Shown here piece by piece: positions 18,310 through 25,774 of a DNA stretch of 64,000 nt. The notes beneath the pieces were generated by a model. It ran no database searches. It saw nothing but the letters and a program-made list of their open reading frames with translations, and was not told the origin of the DNA. Numbering within the stretch: the first letter of the stretch is position 1; each line of letters starts with the position of its first letter. This DNA is from Flavilitoribacter nigricans DSM 23189 = NBRC 102662 (GTDB lineage Bacteria > Bacteroidota > Bacteroidia > Chitinophagales > Saprospiraceae). The DNA is taken from contig NZ_PDUD01000028.1 in the NCBI RefSeq assembly GCF_002646595.1, positions 1 to 64,000 on the forward strand, written 5' to 3'. The translations under genes and the position numbers were made by a program.

Positions 18310-18372
18310 ATCAGAACGGCTGAGGTCTTTTGCGCCAAATTATTGAGCGCTGAGAGACTGTTTACCGTCGGA

Positions 18373-18441
18373 GGGTGGAAAAGTGCATAAGTGTATAGGT
18401 TCGGATACCGCCGGCTTATCCATTTATCCATCTTTCCACCC
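18373..18441. repeat. Imperfect intergenic palindrome (word-type repeat)
   Basis: GGGTGGAAAAGTGCATAAGTG on the left answers, with a few mismatches, the right arm whose complement reads GGGTGGAAAGATGGATAAATG. It lies between secA and tsaB. There is no T tract typical of a terminator. Its words (GTGGAAA, ATAAGTG) recur in the palindrome at 44966-45135. Confidence 0.5.
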
Positions 18442-18504
18442 TTTCGTTTTCAACAATATTCACACAGCAACACTCAGGCACTCTGGTCCGCTAACACATT
18501 AAAC

Positions 18505-19188
18505 ATGCCACTACTCCTACTGATCGAAACCGCAACCGACATCTGTTCCATCGGTATCAGCCGGGATGAAGCACTGCTGAGCCTGGTCGAGATCGACGAA
18601 CGCGCGGATCACGCCGCCCGCATCAACGAACTCATCCTCCGGGCCTGTAAGGAGGCCGGATGTACGCTGGCGGAAGTGGATGCGGTGGCCATCAGCAAAG
18701 GGCCGGGCTCCTACACTTCGCTACGGGTAGGCACCGCTACGGCCAAAGGCATCTGTTATGCGCTGGACAAACCGCTGATCGCCGTGGATACGCTGGAATC
18801 CATTGCCCGGGCCAGCCGGCAGCAGGATGGAGAAGAAAAATGGCTGTACAGCCCCATGATCGATGCCCGCCGCATGGAGGTGTATACTACTTTTTACGAT
18901 CGCGATCTCAGGGTGCTGGAAGCGACGCATCCGCTGGTGGTGGAATCTGATGTTTTTGCGTCCTATCTGGAGGAAGGGTACCGGGTAGTGATCGCCGGCA
19001 ACGGTTCCGAGAAGTGCCTGGAGGTACTGCCCGAAAGCGTGATCTGGAAGCAGGTAACATGCTCCGCTGCTCATCTTCTTGCCCCCGCGCTACGCGCGTA
19101 CCGGGAGCAGGAATTTGCCGACATTGCCTACTTCGAACCCTTTTATCTGAAAAAGCCGAACATTACCAAGTCCAAAAAACAACTCTGA
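18505..19188 (+). CDS. tsaB: tRNA N6-threonylcarbamoyladenosine biosynthesis protein TsaB
   Basis: About 227 residues from the ATG at 18505 (MPLLLLIETATDICSIGIS); an in-frame start at 18391 would add a non-homologous extension. It shows the ASKHA-fold markers of TsaB: the N-terminal IETAT strand, HAARINELI with the conserved region around the TsaD contact, and AISKGPGSYTSLRVG, the family signature. TsaB pairs with TsaD and TsaE to make t6A37 in ANN-decoding tRNAs. The C-terminal half ends PFYLKKPNITK, also typical. Confidence 0.96.
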   Translation: MPLLLLIETATDICSIGISRDEALLSLVEIDERADHAARINELILRACKEAGCTLAEVDAVAISKGPGSYTSLRVGTATAKGICYALDKPLIAVDTLESIARASRQQDGEEKWLYSPMIDARRMEVYTTFYDRDLRVLEATHPLVVESDVFASYLEEGYRVVIAGNGSEKCLEVLPESVIWKQVTCSAAHLLAPALRAYREQEFADIAYFEPFYLKKPNITKSKKQL

Positions 19189-19592
19189 CCATCCCCTCTC
19201 CGGCTTCGTTACAGCTCCTAATGTATAGGCAGCGAAAAAAATAAATGTAATTTTTTTGCTATTTCTGCCCAATCGTATCAGAAATCTTTAGGCAGCTCCG
19301 TTCTATATATTGAAGTTTTACAAATGTTTTTGTAAATTTGTTTAGTTCAGTATATTTTTATGTGTTAAAGTATGTCATAATACGTACTTTGGTATGAAAT
19401 TTGCACCAAATACGTCGGGCGACGGAAAGACAAAAACTACCGGTTAACAGTGTTTCTAACATGTTGTCACTTTAAGGCGCAGCCCTAAGTTCTAACCAAG
19501 CGCCGTCGGTAAGTTAACTGACAACATCTGCTGGACACCCGTTAGTTAAAATGTTCACCGTTGTGATATACATTTTAGCAAAAAACATTGTT
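19189..19592 (+). promoter_or_regulatory. 404-bp upstream region of tandem ArsR genes, rich in dyads
   Basis: No gene seen. Dyads are: TTTACAAA/TTTGTAAA (19317-19324, 19329-19336); ACGTAcTTTGGT answered by ACCAAATACGT (19382-19393, 19405-19415, one bulged base); and ATGTTGTCA/TGACAACAT (19461-19469, 19519-19527). The first two are operator-like, AT-rich and near a plausible promoter zone; the third would fold in the RNA leader. I found no exact TAnnTTTG match. Confidence 0.4.
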
Positions 19593-19931
19593 ATGAGAAA
19601 ACAAAAAAATGAAACAGTTACGCTGAAGAAGGGCAAAAACGACATTCAACTCGATTATGCCGAACTGCGTAAAGCCGTCCTCGTATTGAGGGCCATCAAC
19701 CACAAACTCCGTCAACGTATCATTGACCTTTTGGAAGAGAACGAAAGCATGACGGTGACGGACATTTACATCAAACTGCGCCTCGAGCAATCTGTCGCTT
19801 CCCAACACCTGGCTATTCTGCGCCGGGCGGGAGTGGTAAGAACCGAACGCCAGGGTAAATTCATCAATTACTCCATCGATAAAAATCGTTTGGCTGAAAT
19901 TTCTAAACTGGTTGAGGAATTAGCTGCTTAG
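19593..19931 (+). CDS. ArsR-fold winged-helix regulator (first of a tandem pair)
   Basis: About 112 residues from the ATG at 19593 (MRKQKNETV); the in-frame ATG at 19551 lies in the leader. The ArsR wHTH is complete: LRAINHKLRQRIIDLLEEN, MTVTDIYIKLRLEQSVASQHLAILRRAG (recognition helix) and the wing VVRTERQGKFINYSID. There is no cysteine and no recognisable metal site, so it is not an obvious metal sensor. It is strongly similar to the next gene, from which a terminator separates it. Target genes are unknown; autoregulation is plausible given the upstream dyads. Confidence 0.88.
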   Translation: MRKQKNETVTLKKGKNDIQLDYAELRKAVLVLRAINHKLRQRIIDLLEENESMTVTDIYIKLRLEQSVASQHLAILRRAGVVRTERQGKFINYSIDKNRLAEISKLVEELAA

Positions 19932-19968
19932 AACAGCCGAAATCTCACTTGATTTTTAAAAATCAGAA

Positions 19969-20009
19969 AATGCTGTAAATCAATTAGATTTACAGCATTT
20001 ATTTTTTTA
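19969..20009 (+). terminator. Rho-independent terminator after first ArsR gene
   Basis: A perfect 13-bp stem AATGCTGTAAATC/GATTTACAGCATT with loop AATTA (19969-19999) is followed by TATTTTTTT. It ends transcription between the two ArsR genes, so the second must have its own promoter. Confidence 0.9.
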
Positions 20010-20083
20010 CAGCTTTGATAAAATAAATAAAAAACGCATATTTGCTTAACGAGAACACTATCTGCAACCGAAAACGAGCTTCT

Positions 20084-20410
20084 ATGAGAAAGGCTAAAGT
20101 CAACATTAACAATGAAAAACTGCAAGCGTCTTCTGAAGTCCTCCGAGCTCTCTCTCATCCACTTAGATTACAAATTTTGGAGTTTATAGATCAGAACGAC
20201 ACCATCAACGTCAACAAGATCTATAACACCCTAAATTTAGAACAATCTATAACTTCTCAACATCTACGTATACTCCGCCTGGCCGGTTTGGTAGAAACCG
20301 AGAGAGACGGAAAATTCATTCACTACCGAATTGATTACGATCGCATCAAAAATGCGGTTGGTGCCATCAACCGGTTCCTGAATAAAGAAGAAGACGAAGA
20401 AGAAGCGTAA
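20084..20410 (+). CDS. ArsR-fold winged-helix regulator (second of a tandem pair)
   Basis: About 108 residues from the ATG at 20084 (MRKAKVNIN); a more upstream ATG at 20042 precedes a less conserved stretch. The wHTH reads LRALSHPLRLQILEFIDQN, INVNKIYNTLNLEQSITSQHLRILRLAG and a wing LVETERDGKFIHYRID, then an acidic tail (NKEEDEEEA). LEQS-(V/I)-(A/T)SQHL-(A/R)-ILR is shared with the upstream paralogue, so the pair arose by duplication. No metal-binding cysteines. AT-rich DNA just upstream (20010-20050) is the probable promoter zone. Confidence 0.88.
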   Translation: MRKAKVNINNEKLQASSEVLRALSHPLRLQILEFIDQNDTINVNKIYNTLNLEQSITSQHLRILRLAGLVETERDGKFIHYRIDYDRIKNAVGAINRFLNKEEDEEEA

Positions 20411-20482
20411 GTAAAGTTTTTCAGCTCCATTATCCTACCCGGTCCTTTTTTCAACACAATTAACACAAACCACAAACTACTT

Positions 20483-21625
20483 TTACATGCTCTGCAGGCG
20501 CTCCGTTGCAGCCTTTAGGGTAGATTCCGTTTTTGCAAAGCACAGGCGGATAACACCATTGTTATGCCCGTTACTGTAGAAAGCAGATACCGGTATAGCC
20601 GCCACTCCGATCTCCCGCGTCATCCAGGCCGCGAATTCTCTTTCCGGCATATCACTGATCTCCGAATAGTCAAACAGGTGGAAATACGTCCCCGAACAGG
20701 TTAGCGGCTTCAGCCGGCTACCTTCCAGTTGCTGCAGGAAGAAGTCCCTTTTCTTTTGGAAGAAATCCGGAAGTTCCAGGTATTCCCGGGGATCTTTCAG
20801 AAAATCCGCCAGGGCGTACTGGATGGGCGTATTGATGGAAAAGGTATTGAACTGGTGCACTTTCCGAAATTCGGCGGTAAGTTCCGGCGGGGCTACGCAG
20901 TAGCCGATCCGCCATCCGGTCTTGTGGAAGGTCTTGCCGAAGGAATAAACGGCCAGACTACGCTCCCGCAGTTTCGGGTACCGCAGCACGCTCTGGTGTT
21001 CCAGGCCGTCGTAGATCAGGTGTTCGTACACCTCGTCGCTCAGCACCAGAATATTGGTGTCCGCCGTAATGCGTTCCAGGGCCTGCATATCTTCCGGGCT
21101 GAAGGCGGCTCCCGTAGGATTCGTCGGCGTATTGATCACGATCATACGGGTACGCTCGGTGATCAGAGCCTGTACGGCATCCCAGTCAATTTTAAAATCC
21201 GGAGCAAACAGCTGGTAAATGACGGGGACGCCTCCCACCACTTCGATAGCGGGGCGGTAGGAATCGTAGGCCGGCTCCAGAATGATCACCTCTTCTCCGC
21301 GGTGTACCAGGGCAGCGATAGAGGTGAAAAGTCCTTCAGTGGCTCCGGAAGTGATGGTCACTTCCTGTATCGGATCCACTTCCACGCCGTACATCAGCTT
21401 GATCTTATGTGCGATCTGTTCCTGCAGCTCGCGCACCCCCATCATCGGGGCGTACTGATTGTGTCCGACCCGGAGATGCTCGGTTACCAGATCGTTGAGT
21501 CGCTCGGAAGTAGGAAAATTAGGGAAGCCCTGAGATAGGTTGATCGCCCCGTATTCATTGGCCATGGCGGACATGACCGTGAATATGGTAGTACCAACAT
21601 TGGGTAGTTTGGAAGTAATTTGCAT
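20483..21625 (-). CDS. PLP-dependent aminotransferase, methionine/kynurenine aminotransferase type
   Basis: A 380-residue fold-type I class I/II aminotransferase. Visible are LSQGFPNFPTSE, the cofactor stretch SGATEGLFTSIAALVHRGEE, NTPTNPTGAAF, LSDEVYEHLIYDG, the PLP lysine in SFGKTFHKTGWRIGY and the C-terminal substrate arginine in VIRLCFAK. The closest known types are YbdL-like methionine aminotransferases and kynurenine-oxoglutarate transaminases. In the methionine salvage route it would convert ketomethylthiobutyrate to methionine. No salvage genes are adjacent, so the substrate is inferred. Confidence 0.9.
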   Translation of the reverse strand: MQITSKLPNVGTTIFTVMSAMANEYGAINLSQGFPNFPTSERLNDLVTEHLRVGHNQYAPMMGVRELQEQIAHKIKLMYGVEVDPIQEVTITSGATEGLFTSIAALVHRGEEVIILEPAYDSYRPAIEVVGGVPVIYQLFAPDFKIDWDAVQALITERTRMIVINTPTNPTGAAFSPEDMQALERITADTNILVLSDEVYEHLIYDGLEHQSVLRYPKLRERSLAVYSFGKTFHKTGWRIGYCVAPPELTAEFRKVHQFNTFSINTPIQYALADFLKDPREYLELPDFFQKKRDFFLQQLEGSRLKPLTCSGTYFHLFDYSEISDMPEREFAAWMTREIGVAAIPVSAFYSNGHNNGVIRLCFAKTESTLKAATERLQSM

Positions 21626-21630
21626 GCTTT

Positions 21631-21701
21631 GTGGTAATAGGTCAAAAGTCGTAAGGCATCCGTCTTTTCCGGCTTACGACTTTTGACGGATGACTTACCA
21701 C
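21631..21701. repeat. Long intergenic palindrome between moxR and the aminotransferase gene
   Basis: An outer 7-bp stem GTGGTAA/TTACCAC (21631-21637, 21695-21701) encloses a perfect 15-bp stem GTCAAAAGTCGTAAG/CTTACGACTTTTGAC (21641-21655, 21673-21687). It fills the 81-bp gap. No T tract follows on either strand, so it is better seen as a mobile or REP-like repeat than as a terminator. Confidence 0.65.
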
Positions 21702-21706
21702 TTCAC

Positions 21707-22672
21707 TTAGAAGAGGCTTTCGATCACCTTTTCTTCATTAATGCCTTCCGCTTCGGCTTTGTAGTTGCGTACGATGCGGTGACGAAGTACATATTTGGCG
21801 ATAGCCTGTACATCTTCAATATCGGGAGAATATTTGCCCTGAATAGCTGCGTGGCATTTGGCGCCCAGCACCAGATACTGAGAAGCCCGTGGGCCCGCTC
21901 CCCAGGAGATATAATCGTTTACCATCTGAGTGGCCCGATCGGTGCCCGGCCGTGTTTTGGTAGCCAGCGATACGGCGTATTCCAGTACATTATCGGCAAT
22001 AGGGATCTTCCGGATGAGTTGCTGGAAGCCCAGAATATCCATGTCCGTCAGTACGTGTTTGAGTTCATAGTTCTGAATGGTCGTGGTGCCCTTCACTACC
22101 CGGATCTCCTCCTCGTAGCTGGGGTAATCCAGGGGAATATTGAACATAAAGCGGTCCAGCTGCGCTTCCGGCAGCGGGTAAGTACCTTCCTGTTCGATGG
22201 GGTTCTGGGTAGCCAGTACGAAGAAAGGCATCGATAGCGGGTGGCGCACACCACTCACCGTAACGGAGCGTTCCTGCATGGCCTCCAGGAGGGCGGCCTG
22301 CGTTTTGGGCGGCGTCCGGTTGATCTCATCCGCCAGTACGATATTGGCGAACAGCGGACCTTTATTGAAACGGAAATGCCGGTCTTCATCGAGAATTTCC
22401 GAACCGGTAATATCCGAAGGCATCAAATCCGGGGTAAACTGAATGCGTTTGAATTCCAGGTCAAGTACTTCGGCAATGGTGCTCACCAGCAGGGTTTTGG
22501 CCAGACCGGGTACCCCTACCAACAAGCTGTGGCCGTTACTGAACAAAGAGATGATCACTGCTTTGACCACTTCATCCTGGCCCACGATCACCTTACCGAT
22601 CTCACTTTTTAGATTTTTGTACGATTGTGCAAGTGCGTCAACTGCCTCAACATCCGAGTTAAAATTCTGCAT
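21707..22672 (-). CDS. MoxR-family AAA+ ATPase
   Basis: A 321-residue AAA_3 ATPase. Walker A GVPGLAKTLLVS, Walker B VLADEINRTPPKTQ, the sensor-1 strand FFVLATQNPIEQEGTYPLP and the C-terminal lid ASQYLVLGAKCHAAI are complete. MoxR proteins act as chaperones that help assemble or activate partner complexes, commonly with von Willebrand-domain proteins encoded nearby (BatA/BatB, DUF58). No such partner follows here; the next gene downstream is an aminotransferase beyond a palindromic gap. Confidence 0.95.
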   Translation of the reverse strand: MQNFNSDVEAVDALAQSYKNLKSEIGKVIVGQDEVVKAVIISLFSNGHSLLVGVPGLAKTLLVSTIAEVLDLEFKRIQFTPDLMPSDITGSEILDEDRHFRFNKGPLFANIVLADEINRTPPKTQAALLEAMQERSVTVSGVRHPLSMPFFVLATQNPIEQEGTYPLPEAQLDRFMFNIPLDYPSYEEEIRVVKGTTTIQNYELKHVLTDMDILGFQQLIRKIPIADNVLEYAVSLATKTRPGTDRATQMVNDYISWGAGPRASQYLVLGAKCHAAIQGKYSPDIEDVQAIAKYVLRHRIVRNYKAEAEGINEEKVIESLF

Positions 22673-23016
22673 GATATGTGTTTTTCAATAGCTTCCAATT
22701 TCCCAAAAATCCGATCACTTTTGGGAAGTTCGGGTAATCTTAATTTTTTAAAATCTTAGGAAGGAATTCAAAGATTGGTTTATTCCGGCAAAATAACGGA
22801 AGATTTTTACATACAACCTATTGGAAACGGAATAATTTACTTTTTGTTGCAAACATTTTGGCGATAAACTGGCAGAAAAGCATACGTGGAAGAAAGGGAT
22901 CGGAAGAAATACAAAAATCAAGGTCATTCCGGGTTTTGACCGATAAGGATCCAAAACCCGGAATGACCGATTTTACAGGTGGTTGGGATCCACCAGCGGG
23001 GAGAAAACGACTATTA
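22673..23016 (-). terminator. 344-bp gap; 17-bp stem after the M48 protease gene
   Basis: A perfect 17-bp inverted repeat, GGTCATTCCGGGTTTTG at 22922-22938 and its complement at 22952-22968, stands about 50 bases after the protease stop. On the minus strand it is followed by CTTGATTTTTG, a moderate T tract. It may be a terminator or one of the local palindromic repeats. The rest of the gap, including the moxR upstream region, shows no gene and no clear promoter match. Confidence 0.5.
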
Positions 23017-24495
23017 TTATTGTCCTACAGACTTGATCCAGTCGCCCTTTTGTACCGTAGCATTCAGCGGCATCCCGTTCAGAATGGAGAACTCCTCCAG
23101 CCGATTACTGGGGATACCAAATCCGCGCAGGGCATTTTCCAGCGTAGTGGTATTGGTGACGGCCATGATGCGCAATTTTTCCGGCTGGCGATTCAGTTTA
23201 TCCGGATCACTCAGGGTATTGAAATTGCGAATAACGTTGGTAAACTGCCGTTGCCAGGTACCAAAGGTCTGAGCCTGGGAAACGCCGATCAGACGGTAGA
23301 TATTTCCACCGTAAGCGATCAGGCCGATATGCAGCCGAAGCTGCTGCTGTTGCTGCTGCTGTTGTTGTTGCGGATCCTGCACGATATCCGCTACCAGCTC
23401 AATGGCGCTCAATCCGTTGATGTTGGTCGACTTGGAATCCAGCACATTCAAATTGTACTGTTTTACGGTTTCCTGCGCAGCATTCTCCAGAGAATTACCG
23501 GCCGCCAGGTTGAGGATCATCATGGCTTTTCCGTTGCTTTCGCCCATAGCGAATTGGGTTGGAGAATTCTGGGTAGCCCATCCTGCCGGCACCGGAAACT
23601 GAAACTTCAGTTCGGGATGGTAAAAATTGTTATTCTCCACAAATCCCTGACGGGGATCTTCACCGTACACTAAGCCTTCCAGCATGCGCAGGTAATTCTG
23701 ACGGTTCACGGCAAAATCCTTACCGGGATTTTGTGCCTGCCACTCAGAAGCCAGTTTGGCTACGGTTTTTTCGCGGTTGACCGGATTCGGGTGAGTGGAC
23801 ATAAAGGTAGGAACCCGTCCTTCACTTCCACCGCTCAGTCGGTCCAGCGTACCGAAGAAACCAGCCATCTGCTGGGCATCGTAACCGATCTTGGTAGAGT
23901 ATTCCACACCCAGTTCATCCGATTCGCGCTCGTGGTCCCGGCTGTATTTGAGGAACAATAATTGTAAGGCCTGACCGGCCGTTTCGCCCATCTGAGCGAT
24001 CTCAGGTACAGCGATCATACCGACGATGAGGCCCAGGGTACTGAACGTTTGGTTGGTCTGTTGACGGGCGGAGTGCCGGGCCGTTACGTGACCGATCTCG
24101 TGGCCCAGTACACCGGCAAATTCTGCTTCATTATTGAAGTGGGCCATAATGCCCCGCGTAAAGTAGACGAAACCTCCGGGCAGGGCAAAGGCGTTTACTA
24201 CCGGAGAATCCACAACTTTAAATTCATATTTCAGTTCCGGCCGGTGGGAGATCGCGGCCATTTGTTGTCCTTTTTCGTTGATGAAGTTCTGTAGTCGGTC
24301 ATCCTCGTAAAGACCGAACTGAGCGACAACCGCCGGGTCTGACTGTTGCCCCATCTGGATCTCCTGTTCTTCGGATACCAGCATGAGTTCTCTTTTACCG
24401 GTAACGGGGTTAGTGGCACAAGCACCGATGATCAGGAATAGGACCGACAGCAGGGCGTAGCGGTATAGGTTCTGTAGGAAGGCGTACTTTTTCAT
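23017..24495 (-). CDS. M48-family zinc metalloprotease lipoprotein
   Basis: A 492-residue envelope protease. The signal ends in lipobox IIGAC (Cys 26). The M48 domain carries VLGHEIGHVTARHSARQ (zinc ligands His 132 and His 136, catalytic Glu 133) and the third ligand in RDHERESDELGVEY; NAFALPGGFVYFTRGI is a further family hallmark. This is the BepA/YfgC-like group, which removes misassembled outer-membrane proteins. The C-terminal half, beyond the peptidase, ends in a TLENALRGFGI and VQKGDWIKSVG segment that looks LysM-like. A run of ten glutamines (about residues 380-390) is encoded by mixed CAG/CAA codons and may vary in length. Confidence 0.93.
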   Translation of the reverse strand: MKKYAFLQNLYRYALLSVLFLIIGACATNPVTGKRELMLVSEEQEIQMGQQSDPAVVAQFGLYEDDRLQNFINEKGQQMAAISHRPELKYEFKVVDSPVVNAFALPGGFVYFTRGIMAHFNNEAEFAGVLGHEIGHVTARHSARQQTNQTFSTLGLIVGMIAVPEIAQMGETAGQALQLLFLKYSRDHERESDELGVEYSTKIGYDAQQMAGFFGTLDRLSGGSEGRVPTFMSTHPNPVNREKTVAKLASEWQAQNPGKDFAVNRQNYLRMLEGLVYGEDPRQGFVENNNFYHPELKFQFPVPAGWATQNSPTQFAMGESNGKAMMILNLAAGNSLENAAQETVKQYNLNVLDSKSTNINGLSAIELVADIVQDPQQQQQQQQQQLRLHIGLIAYGGNIYRLIGVSQAQTFGTWQRQFTNVIRNFNTLSDPDKLNRQPEKLRIMAVTNTTTLENALRGFGIPSNRLEEFSILNGMPLNATVQKGDWIKSVGQ

Positions 24496-24725
24496 TAGTG
24501 TAATTTTTTTTAATGAAACGGTGCAAGTTTAGGTTACAGCAACACCAGCACTCGGTTTTTGGACTGTAAAGCTGTAAGAAAGTTACACGCGATGTAGGGG
24601 AAATGGCTTATTTGCCCAATTTTTACCCCCATTTTAAGTAACGCCAAGTGTTTTATGCTTGTTTGGCCAAAGCTCTCGAAATATAATAATTAAAAATTTA
24701 AGACTCTTTTATGAAATAATTAACA
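24496..24725. other. Intergenic stretch upstream of the M48 protease gene
   Basis: Together with the candidate small RNA at 24740-24820 this makes a 328-bp gap. The minus strand should hold the protease promoter: TAAACTTG (about 24529-24522) differs from TAnnTTTG at one position. Otherwise AT-rich and without a reading frame I can support. Confidence 0.3.
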
Positions 24726-24733
24726 TACTTTTG
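24726..24733 (+). promoter_or_regulatory. -7 promoter element of the candidate small RNA
   Basis: TACTTTTG fits TAnnTTTG exactly. The -33 region is only T-rich (CTCTTTTATG, from 24704), so the match is partial. It points toward a terminator about 45 bases downstream, with no gene between. Confidence 0.4.
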
Positions 24734-24739
24734 CAGAGG

Positions 24740-24820
24740 ACTTACGTCCAAAGATTAATTACAGTCGGGTGATTACAGGGGAAAACCCTCTTCGCGGAGG
24801 TGTTTTCCCTTTGTTTTTTA
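24740..24820 (+). ncRNA. Candidate small RNA of about 80 bases
   Basis: A promoter-like -7 box is followed by a small hairpin GGAC-TTAC-GTCC (24738-24749) and then by a strong terminator at 24778-24820. No start codon with a reasonable frame lies between. The transcript would run antisense-convergent toward the DUF4199 gene and stop four bases before its end. I do not recognise the family; 6S RNA and SRP RNA were considered but are not supported by visible consensus. Expression is inference. Confidence 0.35.
24778..24820 (+). terminator. Rho-independent terminator (plus strand)
   Basis: Stem GGGAAAAC-CCTC with GAGG-T-GTTTTCCC (12 pairs, one bulged base), six-base loop, then TTTGTTTTTTA. The T tract is only on the plus strand, so it does not serve the convergent DUF4199 gene. 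Confidence 0.85.
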
Positions 24821-24823
24821 GAT

Positions 24824-25378
24824 CTAGGCCTCTGCGGCAGCCGCCATTTGCCCCTCTTTCTTCCGGAGTAGTACCGCCGCGATCAGCGAAATGATCAGTC
24901 CTACCGGAAAGATCTCCAGAAAAGTAAGCCCGATCATCACCAGCGGCTGTTCCTCGTACAGCTCCATAAAACTTTGCATTTCCGAAATTTCCTGTTGGAT
25001 CACTGCTTCCGGCCGGCCGCTATTCTGAATATTGGCGATCTGTTGTTCCAGATAGGAATCCATCATTTCCTGGCCACTGCCCAGATGGTAGTAGAGCAGC
25101 CAGCCCGCAACGTAGATCACGGAGGCCACCAGCGTGATGAGAATACCCACCTGAACGGCTTTCCCAAAAGTGATCACTCCGCCCAGTTGCTCGTCCCGGT
25201 ACGCTTTGATCCCGAAAAAGATCAGGGAGAGCGCCACGATCATGGTCGTATATCCCAGCAGTTCTCCGTATTCAGCTTTCGAACTCCCGTCTTTTACCAG
25301 CAACGCCATCAGGCCGAAACCGACAATCACCTGGATCCCGCCGGCTATTAATCCATACTTGTAAACTACATTTTTCAT
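24824..25378 (-). CDS. DUF4199-like integral membrane protein
   Basis: About 184 residues from the ATG at 25378 (MKNVVYKYGLIAGGIQ); an upstream in-frame ATG gives an unlikely extension. Four hydrophobic segments are visible: about 8-28, 40-60 (TTMIVALSLIFFGIKAY, followed by the family-typical YRDEQLGGVITFGKA), 75-97, and 150-172. The pairing KAYRDEQLGG-x-ITFGKA is the signature of DUF4199 proteins, common in Bacteroidota and of unknown role. It stands alone. Confidence 0.88.
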   Translation of the reverse strand: MKNVVYKYGLIAGGIQVIVGFGLMALLVKDGSSKAEYGELLGYTTMIVALSLIFFGIKAYRDEQLGGVITFGKAVQVGILITLVASVIYVAGWLLYYHLGSGQEMMDSYLEQQIANIQNSGRPEAVIQQEISEMQSFMELYEEQPLVMIGLTFLEIFPVGLIISLIAAVLLRKKEGQMAAAAEA

Positions 25379-25774
25379 ATTGCTCTTTTTTTCAACAAAA
25401 TTGGCGGAGATCGTCCAAATCCGCATCACCCGAAAGAACCATTTAGTCAAAAAACCGCCAATTGGTACGAAAGTACCAGTGCAAATTGGGCGTCGGCCAC
25501 GTTTTTATCGCAGCATTCCTTATTTTGGCATAAATTAAATAATGTGAGGATTACACCGGCCTTGTTTCCGAACGATTAACAGCGAGACATTTATTAGTGG
25601 CGAGGATGCCCGCTTGTGTGTTTTTTCTTCTTACCAAAAGAAAATAGACGACACAACCGGATCATCGAATCCGTCCGAATTGGACTAATCTGCATAAATA
25701 TACCCCATCCGAAACCGATCGTTTTTGAGGTAAAACTCACATTTCATTAGATAACCGTTTGAATAATTACACTT
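25379..25774. other. 396-bp divergent gap
   Basis: It separates the DUF4199 gene (minus) from the BNR-repeat gene (plus). The only structure I see is TGGTAC-GAAA-GTACCA at 25463-25478, a 6-bp stem with a GNRA tetraloop. No exact -7 promoter match and no gene. Confidence 0.3.
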
